Shown: piece by piece, positions 12,842 through 21,887 of the stretch | Numbering within the stretch: position 1 is the first letter of the stretch | Layout: the number at the start of each line of letters is the position of its first letter | NCBI GenBank assembly: GCA_009746045.1 | Contig: RPFO01000569.1 | Span: 1 to 53,088, forward strand | Length of the DNA stretch: 53,088 nt | DNA from: Mesostigma viride | Taxonomy: Eukaryota; Streptophyta; Mesostigmatophyceae; Mesostigmatales; Mesostigmataceae | Direction: 5' to 3' | Notes under the pieces: model-generated | Databases searched by the model: none | The model's input: only the letters and a program-made list of their open reading frames with translations | Told to the model about the DNA's origin: nothing | Program-made: the position numbers and the translations under genes

Positions 12842-13470
12842 AGTTGTAATACGAGTTGTGAGGGTAAGAATGCCACGAATTCCGCCATGGTTCTTGCAGG
12901 AAGTTGCCTTTATTAACAATCAGGAAACACAGACGTAAGTCATGTCACTTCCAAGACTGCACGCAGCACAGACGACAGGGTCGCAGTGCCAAGAGAACGT
13001 GCACGCAAGAACTAGCGTCCCGGTGTGACCAAGTCACTCATATAGCTTACTAGGGACGCGTCCAAGTATTCAGCTGCACTGTCACAGCTGAACTGTCAAT
13101 CAATTGATTACACAGACTCTGGCACGCCTTTGGCGCGCAGATCTATCAATTGTCCATACGGCTAGTCCTGTGGACCTATCCGTACACTAGTCAGCATCAA
13201 TTGTCTCATAGGTCCTGGCGCGCTACAGTGCGCCTACCTATCAATTGACCATCAAGTCCTGTACAAGTCCTGTCAACGTCCTGCGGACTATCAAAGTGAC
13301 ACTTGTACATCCTGTGTCCGTACGCGCCCACAGTGGCGCGCCGGGTACTGTCGGCACAGCCTAGGAAACGTCATAACTTTTACGTTCCTTAACCAAATGA
13401 GGCGTTCAAGGTGCCGTTGGAAAGAGCGTAACAATCTCTATCCATCTAACGTAAATCCTTTACGTTAACT
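12842..13470 (-). repeat. 3' LTR of element 1
   Basis: The LTR is 629 bp with AGTT/AACT ends. On the minus strand a TATA-like GCTATATGAG lies near 13043-13052, and AATAAA lies at 12909-12914, consistent with a U3-R-U5 layout. U3 contains several CAATTG palindromes in TATCAATTG-like settings and GGCGCGCC-type motifs. The terminal 12 bases AGTTGTAATACG are duplicated relative to element 2. Confidence 0.92.
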
Positions 13471-14419
13471 CCAATCCCTTCTTTTCTTTAGGGATCACAT
13501 CCCCTGCCAGGGACCCTTGAAGTAGCTTGAAATGTCCTTCACTCCAGCTTGAAGCTTGAACAGATGTCTTTAATGGCCAATGCCATTCCCCCAGCCCTTT
13601 CTTTTAAGGAACTGGAAAAGAAACAGATCTGCCACAGGGAAAACCATTTCATGAGAAATGGAGAAAACCTATGGAAGTGGCATTACAGAGTACCACCAGA
13701 TATTAGAAGCACACAAAATTAAATACATACAGGTTAATTCTATGAGGTCTTCTCCAGGAATTAATCCCATCACCTCGGTAGAGCCTCCAGTACAATGACC
13801 TTCTGGCGGTGAGTTACATTAATCCCAGATACTAATCCCATAAAACCCAGTACATATTCAATATAAGTACAATAAATCCATGACAATTAAAATACCACTT
13901 GACAAAGTAAGGCGTATTACAATAGTTTGCCTGTCATTCTCTCAACAGGGGTCTATTGGCGCCCGTCTTACGGCGCCCGTCTACTTGCCAGATGGTAAAC
14001 TGCCACAGCAAACAAATGACAAAATGAAACACATAGGCAACAATTAAATCCTGCCCTGGGGAACTAGGGAAGTCTGAACAGGCAAACACCTGAACAGGCC
14101 AGCTTGTAGAAACATAATACCAGGGAATCGAACCCCGCCCTATAAACCCCAGAATAAAGGTTCCCAGACCATTGTGAGAAGTATGTACAAATATACATTT
14201 CTTTTAAAATAGAATACATGGTCTGTAATGGACCTGTCAACCTTGTGTAGTCAACAGCATGAACCCCAGCCAAAACCTGGCTGTATCCTGATTAAAATCA
14301 GAGTGAGTGTACCATGGTCCATGAGCCTTAGTACAGACTAAAATACAGGTATTATGCCAGTCACAATGCTGACACTACCACACAATCTGCTCTCCAATGC
14401 CCTATAACCATGCACCAGC
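13471..14419 (-). other. 3' untranslated region of element 1 with polypurine tract
   Basis: Directly before the 3' LTR on the minus strand is a purine-rich run (AAAGAAAAGAAGGGATTGG, 13471-13489), the expected primer for plus-strand DNA synthesis. The rest has no convincing gene. A 69-codon ORF at 14064-14273 is kept in both copies but has no recognisable feature. GGTTCGATTCC, a perfect match to a tRNA B-box, occurs on the minus strand near 14123-14133 and also in element 2. Confidence 0.7.
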
Positions 14420-17400
14420 TTAGACAGCTTGCTGAGATGGGTCCATCAGAGACTGAAGAACCTTGTATTGCACTGCTGCCTTCTGCACTAGCTTGGTCAA
14501 AGCATCAGCAGGATTGTCAACCCCAGGGATATGCTCAATATTGGCCAAGGAGGACAACTCCTTAAGAAGGAGATAATCCAAGTCCCTACTTCTGGCCATC
14601 TGCCTGTGCACAAACTGCACCATCCCCATGGAGTCTGTTTTTAGAAGAGTGGTAACCTGAAGTGGCCAAGGAGTGTTAGAAGTCATCTGATGAAGCAACT
14701 CCTTCAGATAAAGGCTTGTGTGAATGCCTTCACAAATAGCCCTGCATTCTGCCACATCACTGCTGACAGCCACCCGTTTGTGCAGGCGACTAAACCAGCT
14801 CACCAAACTCCCCAGGCCTTCCTGTCTGAGCACAAAGAGCCCTGCAGCCCTGCCCCTGACCTTGGAGACCTGCCTGCTGTCCATTGAGCTATCCACATAC
14901 AGCTCCATGCAAATGGGTTGTGATAAATCCACTGCAGACAACAGAATGCCAGATGAAGCCCTGACCTGATCAGCCACCTTGGCAGACCCTAGCTCCACCA
15001 GCATGTCATCAGGCAACCTGGCTATGACCATAAGGTCTGGCCTGGAAATGCCTGCCACCCAAGCAACCATGCCCCTCACCATGGGACACAGTGCCTGTGT
15101 GATGGTTGGAGGAAGCTTGCTAATGAGGGTCTCTTGATAGTCATTGCCCCCCACCAGCAGCATACGCCACTCCCCTCCCTTCTTCACCAGTGTGGCCTCC
15201 ATGCCCACAAACAGCAGAGGCTCATTCTCCACCTGCCATTGCTCCCTACCCAGAGGAAACTTGGACTTAATGATGGAGATCAGCTCCTTAAGCCACGACG
15301 TGGGAGCTATCAGATGTAGGTCATCCCCGTGCAGCGAAGCATACACTGGCAGGCCTTCCCATTGCCCCAGAAACAGACAGGGGTCTACAGGAGAGACCTT
15401 CAAGTTGCAATGCTCCTTCAGGAAACGGTTGAGAGTCTCCCTCCAGATTATTGGACTTGACCTCAGGCCCTCCAGGCCCTTGAGGATTTTAAGGAACTCC
15501 GTGTGGATGTCCCTTTTCCATACAGCAGGCACCCTAACATAGAAAGGCGTCTTGCCCTCCCACTTTTCCTGTGCCACATCTGCATCACCCTCCAGAAATG
15601 CCCTCTTGAAGTCTATCACCACTGAGCCATAGTCCAAGCCCTTGTTGAGAAGGCCTAGAAAGACACACAGCAGCAGCCTCCAAGTATCATGCAGCATGCC
15701 AGGGGTATACAACTCCTCAGCAGTGCACTCACCAGTACCCTTGAACTCATTCAGCACTGGCCTGACATGTGGTACCTTGACCCCGTCCACCTCCTTCATC
15801 TTGATGACAAACTTGAGCTTGAGTAGACGTCGTGCAGGAGGCAGGTCATTGACAGGTTCCACGCATTTCTTGGAGATCCAGTCCTCCCCAGATTTAATCA
15901 GACCCAGTGTGACCTGGGGACACATAATGGGAGAGGACATGAGCTTCACCAGGCCTTGGTAGTTGATAGGGCTGTGTCCAGCAAGTGAGTGAGGACCAAT
16001 GCCCAAACTGCTTGGATGACTAGCAGCTGGCAGTATGAGGTCATCAACCAAGGGCTCCTGCCCCTGGCACACTTGCACACGCTTAACCGTCCTGGTTACT
16101 GCACGTGATAGGTGAGTGGTCCTGAAATTAATCAGTGGGACCTGACCAGCCCCTTCCTTAGTCAGGAGAGAGGACGTGATCACTACCCCATCCTGGCATA
16201 GGAAATTCTGCCCCAGAAGAGCAGGTCCTTGATAGCCCTCCAAGACACAAAAAGCAGTGTCCTGTCCAAGGATAGGAATGAATACCTCACCCAGTACCTT
16301 CACGTGTACCCCGCCACTGAAGTCAGACACAAACTGATAGCTGGGTTCAGACATGCTGTACCCTGCTGCAGCCCTGGTCCCAATAATGGAGACCTGAGAA
16401 TTAGTGTCTACCTCTAAGGCAGTGTCCAGCCCCAGATTGCCATGCCACCTGAGCTTGGCTACCTTGGGCTGCTTCTTGGCCCTTTGTAGAGCCCCAATCA
16501 ATCCAGCCAAACTTGTCCCCCTGGGCTTGGTTAGTGCCTTGGGCTTGACAGTTGACTCCCCAGCTGTTGACCTTGCAGCCTGTTCAACAAGTACCTCTGC
16601 AACCTGGCCAGGGCTGACAGATTCCCCTGCAACAGATGTGGTCGTTGCGTCAGTGATGTCACCTGGGACCTGAAAATCCTGCAGATCCTGTGAGCCTTGT
16701 GCCTGACTGCCCTCATTCATCAGGTTAGGCTTGACATATGACCAACTCAGCCGGTGTACATGCTTTGGTTCGTCCTCCATGCTGACCAAGCATGCGTGGC
16801 TAGCTTCATCAACCTGGGTAACCACCCCAGGACTCCAGCTACCACGTTTGCCATAAAGGCTAGGTTCCTTCCAAGCTAGGACCTTCTGACCCACTTGTGG
16901 CTCCAGCATCTTCCAACCCCGGTCCTTCTCCCTCAGCTTGGCAAAGGTGACATGTGCAGCATGTTTCCAGCCCTCCAGCACATGTGGTGGGCACAGGCCA
17001 TGATATAGACCCATTGGGCTGACAGCAACTCCATCATAGTAGAAGTTAACCCTGCTGTTCAGCTGCTGCTCCACGTTCCTCAGCCATGCACTCCTGACAA
17101 GTGCAGGTGCAGACAAGGGTACCCAGTCTTCAGAGATGATCAATTTCTTGACCTCCTGGATTGCCCTCTCGATAGCACCCTGCTGCCCATGAGCCTCCCT
17201 AGGTGTAACCAGCAACTCAGGAAGGGTAGGATCACCCTTGAGATGCTGAAACTGCATGTCCACCTGGATCCTTGTGGTAGGAAACTTGGCTCTTACATTC
17301 TGCAGGGCAGCCAGCAAGTACCTGTTCTTCATAGAAGGTAAATGCTCTAGCACCTTGTATTTCGTGTACCTGTCCACGCACACCAACAGTTGCATGCCCC

Positions 17401-18046
17401 TGATGTGTTGGATATCACACTGCAGATCACCAATGCTCTGAGGTAGAGCTTTGGCATGTGATTTCCTGGGCTTGTTGGAGGACAACTGGCACTTACACCG
17501 TGAGGCAGCTTGCTGACACGCCTTAAGAAGGGGTGCCCTGCCCATACGGAAGGCAAAGTTGTTTGACAGAGAAGTGGCATGCCCAAACATGTTGTGGATT
17601 CGGGCACCCAACTCCTGGTACACAGAGGAAGCAGTCCCTGGCACAGTCAGGACTGTGCTGTCAGGTTGTCCAGCATCACCATGCTGACTTCCATCCTGTT
17701 CTGACTCAGAGCCTGAGTCACCCTGCTCATGCCCAACACCTGGACCGCCAGCAGGGACCACATGCATACCACCAGAGGCCTTCACACCCCTCTGTGGTTG
17801 TACATTGGTTTCTCTCAAAATGAGAGGTCCACCCTCGTGCCCAGCACGAGGATGCATAGGGTCAGACATACTTACAGCTGCATCAGCTGTCAAGGACGTC
17901 TTCATAGGAACCTGTACCTCTCCAGGTGACCTGGGGCCACACTGAACCTGGAGATCACCCTCTTGTTGCCCAGATATAAAATCTGCATTGGAGCACCTGG
18001 CCTCCCCCTTGGGTGAATTAAGGTGTGTAGGGGTTGCCTCAGACAG
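14420..18046 (-). CDS. pol: Pol polyprotein of element 1 (integrase, protease-like, reverse transcriptase, RNase H)
   Basis: The frame is continuous with gag through a single UGA: 47 codons precede the first ATG (17905), then 1161 residues follow. Numbering from that ATG: a degenerate HHCC finger (H104, H109, C137, C139), an integrase core with D164, D216 and E246 (GQQGAIERAIQEVKK), an SH3/chromodomain-like strand segment at 340-392, a retropepsin-like segment with VDTNSQVSIIG (D500) and ALLGQNFL, reverse transcriptase with IDFKRAFLEGD (D765) and LHGDD (D861, D862), and RNase H with YVDSS (D1005), AECRAI, LKTDS and the Copia-type end NPADALTK. It makes and integrates the cDNA. Odd points are the integrase-before-protease order, DTN for DT/SG, and HGDD for YVDD. 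No frame breaks were seen. Confidence 0.9.
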   Translation of the reverse strand: MSEATPTHLNSPKGEARCSNADFISGQQEGDLQVQCGPRSPGEVQVPMKTSLTADAAVSMSDPMHPRAGHEGGPLILRETNVQPQRGVKASGGMHVVPAGGPGVGHEQGDSGSESEQDGSQHGDAGQPDSTVLTVPGTASSVYQELGARIHNMFGHATSLSNNFAFRMGRAPLLKACQQAASRCKCQLSSNKPRKSHAKALPQSIGDLQCDIQHIRGMQLLVCVDRYTKYKVLEHLPSMKNRYLLAALQNVRAKFPTTRIQVDMQFQHLKGDPTLPELLVTPREAHGQQGAIERAIQEVKKLIISEDWVPLSAPALVRSAWLRNVEQQLNSRVNFYYDGVAVSPMGLYHGLCPPHVLEGWKHAAHVTFAKLREKDRGWKMLEPQVGQKVLAWKEPSLYGKRGSWSPGVVTQVDEASHACLVSMEDEPKHVHRLSWSYVKPNLMNEGSQAQGSQDLQDFQVPGDITDATTTSVAGESVSPGQVAEVLVEQAARSTAGESTVKPKALTKPRGTSLAGLIGALQRAKKQPKVAKLRWHGNLGLDTALEVDTNSQVSIIGTRAAAGYSMSEPSYQFVSDFSGGVHVKVLGEVFIPILGQDTAFCVLEGYQGPALLGQNFLCQDGVVITSSLLTKEGAGQVPLINFRTTHLSRAVTRTVKRVQVCQGQEPLVDDLILPAASHPSSLGIGPHSLAGHSPINYQGLVKLMSSPIMCPQVTLGLIKSGEDWISKKCVEPVNDLPPARRLLKLKFVIKMKEVDGVKVPHVRPVLNEFKGTGECTAEELYTPGMLHDTWRLLLCVFLGLLNKGLDYGSVVIDFKRAFLEGDADVAQEKWEGKTPFYVRVPAVWKRDIHTEFLKILKGLEGLRSSPIIWRETLNRFLKEHCNLKVSPVDPCLFLGQWEGLPVYASLHGDDLHLIAPTSWLKELISIIKSKFPLGREQWQVENEPLLFVGMEATLVKKGGEWRMLLVGGNDYQETLISKLPPTITQALCPMVRGMVAWVAGISRPDLMVIARLPDDMLVELGSAKVADQVRASSGILLSAVDLSQPICMELYVDSSMDSRQVSKVRGRAAGLFVLRQEGLGSLVSWFSRLHKRVAVSSDVAECRAICEGIHTSLYLKELLHQMTSNTPWPLQVTTLLKTDSMGMVQFVHRQMARSRDLDYLLLKELSSLANIEHIPGVDNPADALTKLVQKAAVQYKVLQSLMDPSQQAV

Positions 18047-18049
18047 TCA
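18047..18049 (-). promoter_or_regulatory. In-frame UGA between gag and pol, candidate readthrough site
   Basis: The context on the minus strand is GAG CAG TGA CTG TCT. Gag and pol share one frame with no other stop for 47 codons before pol's first ATG. The same arrangement is kept in element 2. UGA followed by CU is a known leaky context, so occasional readthrough would give a Gag-Pol fusion. Internal initiation or a spliced RNA remain possible. Confidence 0.6.
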
Positions 18050-19162
18050 CTGCTCCTTGTTGTCTTCTTGCTGACTGCCCTTTGAAGGCTGGCCTGCCTG
18101 GGACTTGTTGTTGTTCTTCTTGTTGTTGTTGTTATTCTTGTTGCTGCCCTGGCCCTGGGACTTCTTGAAGCTGGGACACTCCTTCTTGATGTGCCCCCAC
18201 CCCTTGCACAGGTAGCATTGTATCTTGGACTTGCCCTGGCCACTGCCCCCGTTGTCAGACGCGTTGCCCTGCTTGGGCTGACCACCCACCCGCCTGAACA
18301 CCGACTTGGAGTGTGACCTCCTGTCAGAATCAGGTGAATGATCTCCCTTGCGCTTGTGATGGTTGCCCCTACGCCCTCCTTGGCTTCGGTCAGCCTCAGA
18401 CGTCTTGGAGCCACCCTGGGTACGCCCGCCTGCCTGGGTAGCCTTCACTGCTGGCACTCCACCCTCAAACAGCTCCTCTGCCTCGAGTGCTTGTTTGATT
18501 ATGACCTTGTAGGCCTTCAGGGTAGAGTGTGGGGCACACATGACTTTTAAGGAGCCACGTGTCGCCTTGTCCAGCCCAGAAACCTTGAGCCAGTTGGTTA
18601 GGGCTATGTTATCAGCGACATTAAAGCCGTGAGCCCTGCCCTCCTCAACCATCTTACAATAGTTGAGAAAGTTCTGGATCAGGTCCCCCTTGACCTCCCA
18701 CCCTTGGTATTTATCCTGCCAATGGATCCCCACTTTCTTCCTCTGATCCTCCAGCAGCTCCTTCAGCTCAGCCACGTACAGTGCCCAGGCTTTATTGGCC
18801 TTTTTGCACTCCCTGGTTAGGTCCTTAATCTGGTCAGTACACTTGCCAAAAGTGCTACTGCCTATCCAGATTTGATAGTAATTTGTACCACCGTACAAGC
18901 TAGGGAACCCTTCCAATCCCTCCACAAACTCTTCAGCCTGCTTAGGCTTGGAGTCTGAGGTTACAGGCTGCAACTGATTGACAATTAAAAGACCCTGTGT
19001 GGTAAGATCAAAGCCATGAATAGCTTGTGCATTATTATTATTGTGAGGAAGGTTGGTAATCTCTCCGGTAAGCCCCACGTCATCTACGTGAGCGGTTCCA
19101 CTACCAGCACCCCCATTATTATTCCCACTGGCTGGACCCTTGCTACGGCGTCCCTCAGCCAT
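18047..19162 (-). CDS. gag: Gag protein of element 1, CCHC zinc knuckle
   Basis: The protein has 371 residues. The N-terminus is Asn/Gly-rich and disordered. The central part (about 80-235) is helical and of Copia capsid type (LKVSGLDKATRGSLK region). A basic Ser/Arg-rich linker follows, then the knuckle CYLCKGWGHIKKEC (C-X2-C-X4-H-X4-C) near 325, and an Asn/Lys/Gln-rich tail. It packages element RNA into virus-like particles. The ATG follows directly after GTAGTGCAG, a good splice acceptor, so gag may be translated from an RNA that lacks the upstream ORF. Confidence 0.9.
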   Translation of the reverse strand: MAEGRRSKGPASGNNNGGAGSGTAHVDDVGLTGEITNLPHNNNNAQAIHGFDLTTQGLLIVNQLQPVTSDSKPKQAEEFVEGLEGFPSLYGGTNYYQIWIGSSTFGKCTDQIKDLTRECKKANKAWALYVAELKELLEDQRKKVGIHWQDKYQGWEVKGDLIQNFLNYCKMVEEGRAHGFNVADNIALTNWLKVSGLDKATRGSLKVMCAPHSTLKAYKVIIKQALEAEELFEGGVPAVKATQAGGRTQGGSKTSEADRSQGGRRGNHHKRKGDHSPDSDRRSHSKSVFRRVGGQPKQGNASDNGGSGQGKSKIQCYLCKGWGHIKKECPSFKKSQGQGSNKNNNNNKKNNNKSQAGQPSKGSQQEDNKEQ

Positions 19163-19332
19163 CCTGCACTACCAGCTATTCAAAGAACACCTTAACGAAG
19201 CAGCAGAAAATATGTACAAAATTTTTGTGTCGCCTCTGCCGCCTGCGCCGGTGTCGCTGCCGCCCCCGCGAATTGCCGCCGAAATTCGACAAAAAAAATG
19301 TCGACAAGTACTGCAGAAGAAAATTAGGCCGA

Positions 19333-20043
19333 CTAGTAGTCAAGGCCCCTGAAGTCGCAGTACGTGTATACGAACTCAGGATCCTCCATATCCAGCTCCG
19401 GACCTGCACCGGTATGAATTAAAACCGGCGTGCTCCCCGCCGCGTAAGTTGCGACGCGCCGACGCGCGACGAGGCGCAGAGGATGTGTAAAGATCGTCAA
19501 TAATTCCCACCCCGCGGGAATCCACTCTCGCACTGAGGCGAGAAATGCCACCAGGTTAATTAAAACCTGGCGCTCGCGACTGCGTACGCCGCGAGTGAGC
19601 AGCGATAACAGCGCGAGATCCTGAAACAAATTTGTTGACACCGCCGGCGCACCCCCCGTGCGTAGCGATGCCCAGTTTTGCAGGTTTCTCTGGTAACCGG
19701 TGAGTGAAGAGAGGACGTTGTCCAACTCCTCAATGGCAGTCGTGACTTCGGTCACCGACCGCAAACCTCCCCGCACCTGGACCGTAAATGTCGATAAAAT
19801 GTTTCGAATCTGGTCCAACAGGTTGCGGATTGCCGGCACCAGTGCTGGCAAATCGGGGTCCTCGGGGTTATCCCCGAGCAATGCGTGAGCTGCACGCTGC
19901 TGACGATGAAGCTCGTCGAGCGAAACTGTAACTTCGTCGAGCAATTGTTGCCACGACGGCACAGTTGGTCTTGACGAAGAACCAGCCGGCGGAGCGGCTA
20001 TTTCCTCATCGTCCGGAATCCGAAATTCTTCCGAATTTGGCAT
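19333..20043 (-). CDS. Extra ORF upstream of gag in element 1, 236 residues, unknown
   Basis: The ORF begins with MPNSEEFRIPDDEE 25 bases inside the 5' LTR. It has an acidic Pro/Ser start, a long helical middle with heptad-like Leu/Val spacing (residues ~30-110), and a hydrophobic helical stretch around LFQDLALLSLLTRGV. It ends in an acidic tail. Both copies keep it open with scattered changes, which argues for function. Typical Copia elements have no such ORF. No family was recognised; a particle, nuclear-import or RNA-binding role would be speculation. Confidence 0.7.
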   Translation of the reverse strand: MPNSEEFRIPDDEEIAAPPAGSSSRPTVPSWQQLLDEVTVSLDELHRQQRAAHALLGDNPEDPDLPALVPAIRNLLDQIRNILSTFTVQVRGGLRSVTEVTTAIEELDNVLSSLTGYQRNLQNWASLRTGGAPAVSTNLFQDLALLSLLTRGVRSRERQVLINLVAFLASVREWIPAGWELLTIFTHPLRLVARRRVATYAAGSTPVLIHTGAGPELDMEDPEFVYTYCDFRGLDY

Positions 20044-20067
20044 CTTTTTGACAGAGCGTGTAATACG

Positions 20068-20696
20068 AGTTGTAATACGAGTTGTGAGGGTAAGAATGCC
20101 ACGAATTCCGCCATGGTTCTTGCAGGAAGTTGCCTTTATTAACAATCAGGAAACACAGACGTAAGTCACGTCACTTCCAAGACTGCACGCAGCACAGACG
20201 ACAGGGTCGCAGTGCCAAGAGAACGTGCACGCAAGAACTAGCGTCCCGGTGTGACCAAGTCACTCATATAGCTTACTAGGGACGCGTCCAAGTATTCAGC
20301 TGCACTGTCACAGCTGAACTGTCAATCAATTGATTACACAGACTCTGGCACGCCTTTGGCGCGCAGATCTATCAATTGTCCATACGGCTAGTCCTGTGGA
20401 CCTATCCGTACACTAGTCAGCATCAATTGTCTCATAGGTCCTGGCGCGCTACAGTGCGCCTACCTATCAATTGACCATCAAGTCCTGTACAAGTCCTGTC
20501 AACGTCCTGCGGACTATCAAAGTGACACTTGTACATCCTGTGTCCGTACGCGCCCACAGTGGCGCGCCGGGTACTGTCGGCACAGCCTAGGAAACGTCAT
20601 AACTTTTACGTTCCTTAACCAAATGAGGCGTTCAAGGTGCCGTTGGAAAGAGCGTAACAATCTCTATCCATCTAACGTAAATCCTTTACGTTAACT
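20068..20696 (-). repeat. 5' LTR of element 1
   Basis: The LTR is 629 bp with the same ends as the 3' LTR and nearly identical sequence. It is the promoter-side LTR for minus-strand transcription. The 24 bases inside it (CGTATTACACGCTCTGTC...) do not start with TGG, so the usual 3'-tRNA primer site is not evident. An internal tRNA-fragment primer, as used by Drosophila copia, is possible. Confidence 0.92.
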
Positions 20697-21002
20697 GGTG
20701 CTGGCACAAGGACAAGGACAAGGACAAGGACAAGGACAAGGACAAGGACAAGGACAAGGACAAGGACAAGGACAAGGACAAGCACAAGGACAAGGACAAG
20801 GACAAGGACAAGGTGCTGGCACAAGGACAAGGTGCTGGCACAAGGACAAGGTGCTGGCACAAGGACAAGGACAAGGACAAGGACAAGGACAAGGACAAGG
20901 ACAAGGACAAGGACAAGGACAAGGACAAGGACAAGGACAAGGACAAGCACAAGGACAAGGACAAGGACAAGGACAAGGACAAGGACAAGGACAAGGACAA
21001 GG
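20697..21002. repeat. ACAAGG satellite, right part
   Basis: This is the continuation of the satellite split by element 1, with the same ACAAGG units and GGTGCTGGCACAA interrupters. It ends at GGCGCAAGAAAATCAC (21005-21020). The same string follows the last palindrome on the left side at 6146, so the satellite grew inside or between two palindrome-array units. Confidence 0.93.
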
Positions 21003-21041
21003 ATGGCGCAAGAAAATCACATCTTTGTGCGTAACACCTAC

Positions 21042-21341
21042 CCGGGCAGCTGGCAGTGTCTGGTGGGTTGCTTTTCCAGTTGCTGCCGTCGCGGCATCGG
21101 AACCCGATGACCCAGAAGCCGCCGATTTCCTCCGCTCCTTCGCCGCCTTTGCTGCATGAGCGCCGCGCGCCTCTTGCCCCGACGATGGTGCGGGGGGAGG
21201 GGGCATTTGCTGTGCTGCCGCTGCAGCTTCCGACGGCGCGGAAGGGCCGGCGGCGGGAGGGGGCAACACCGGTGGCGGCGGAGAGCCCGGCGGCGGGGGC
21301 GCCGGCGGAGGGGAACGCGGGTGGTTGTGCGTACAAGCACG
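21042..21341 (-). CDS. Pro/Ala-rich exon, 100 codons, of the multi-exon gene
   Basis: On the minus strand a pyrimidine-rich tract ending GTGTCACAG precedes the exon. A GTAGGTGTT donor follows it, and both ends are in phase 0. The encoded 100 residues are Pro/Ala-rich and disordered, with a basic patch (KAAKERRK) and Ser/Gly/Ala runs. The donor opens the intron that contains the satellite and element 1. The next compatible phase-0 acceptor with a long open frame is at 5264. The frame stays open upstream to about 21476, so the exon may be longer. Confidence 0.45.
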
Positions 21342-21887
21342 CTGTGACACGCAGACGACAAAGAAGAAATCCGCCGAATATGTTAGCAAGCGGTGCGGTG
21401 CAGCACACACACCTGACAAAGCTAATAGGTCAACCCTTAAAACCGTGTCCAACTGCCCGCTATAAAAACCGGGCAATGGTCACTTTCCATGATAATGTCC
21501 ACAAACCAACCTAATAGTTAGTTATGGTCCATTATAGGACACAAGCACACACATATATTCACCACCTTGGGGGTCATGTCATTGGTCATATTGCAATGTC
21601 CTATGGGTGCCAAATATAGCACCCCCTGACAGAAAGGAAGCTAGTAAAGGGCTCATGAACACCAAGGTTGCATGTGGAGGAGCAGGGACCCAGCTGCAAG
21701 CTCTAACAATAAATGCCCACTACAAATAGCGGACAGTTTGGTTTGTGACACCTGCTAGCATTACAAAGCTCAATTCTCATCCCGTAGCAACAAAAATGTA
21801 ATGTCCGCTGTAAATATCACTCAAAACGGCTAAAGGGTTAAAACGAAGTTGTAGTTGTTTTGCGGCATCAAGTTTCAAAGTACGTAC
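21342..21887. other. Probable intron or spacer sequence
   Basis: No convincing gene. The frame of the Pro-rich exon stays open to about 21476, and CTTTGTCAG near 21420 is an alternative acceptor in compatible phase. The remainder to 21887 is AT-richer with no recognised features. Confidence 0.4.

Larger units (their letters stand above)
12842..20696 (-). mobile_element. Ty1/Copia-class LTR retrotransposon, element 1, intact
   Basis: The element is 7855 bp and is transcribed on the minus strand. Both LTRs are 629 bp, and I saw one difference between them (T/C near 12938/20168), so insertion was recent. The flanking duplication is GGTGC (12837-12841 and 20697-20701). The LTR ends are AGTT...AACT rather than the usual TG...CA. 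Order on the minus strand: 5' LTR, extra ORF, gag, in-frame UGA, pol, ~930-bp 3' untranslated region, purine tract, 3' LTR. All ORFs are open, so this copy could be active. The host sequence is the hexanucleotide satellite. Confidence 0.93.

Noticed and set aside
6079-12938. ORFs of more than 2,000 codons on both strands (Gln-Gly, Thr-Arg, Asp-Lys, Leu-Val, Pro-Cys, Ser-Leu repeats)
   Set aside because: They come from a hexanucleotide satellite without stop codons in any frame. All six frames are open at once and switch at the 13-bp interrupters, so none is evidence of a gene.
14064-14273. 69-codon ORF in the 3' untranslated region of element 1 (also 29578-29787)
   Set aside because: It is conserved only as far as the whole element is conserved, is short, and lacks any recognisable motif. 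It is not called as a gene.
17902-18414. Arg/Thr-rich 170-codon ORF overlapping gag (also 35187-35699)
   Set aside because: It is the shifted-frame shadow of the gag knuckle region. The gag and pol frames explain the sequence.
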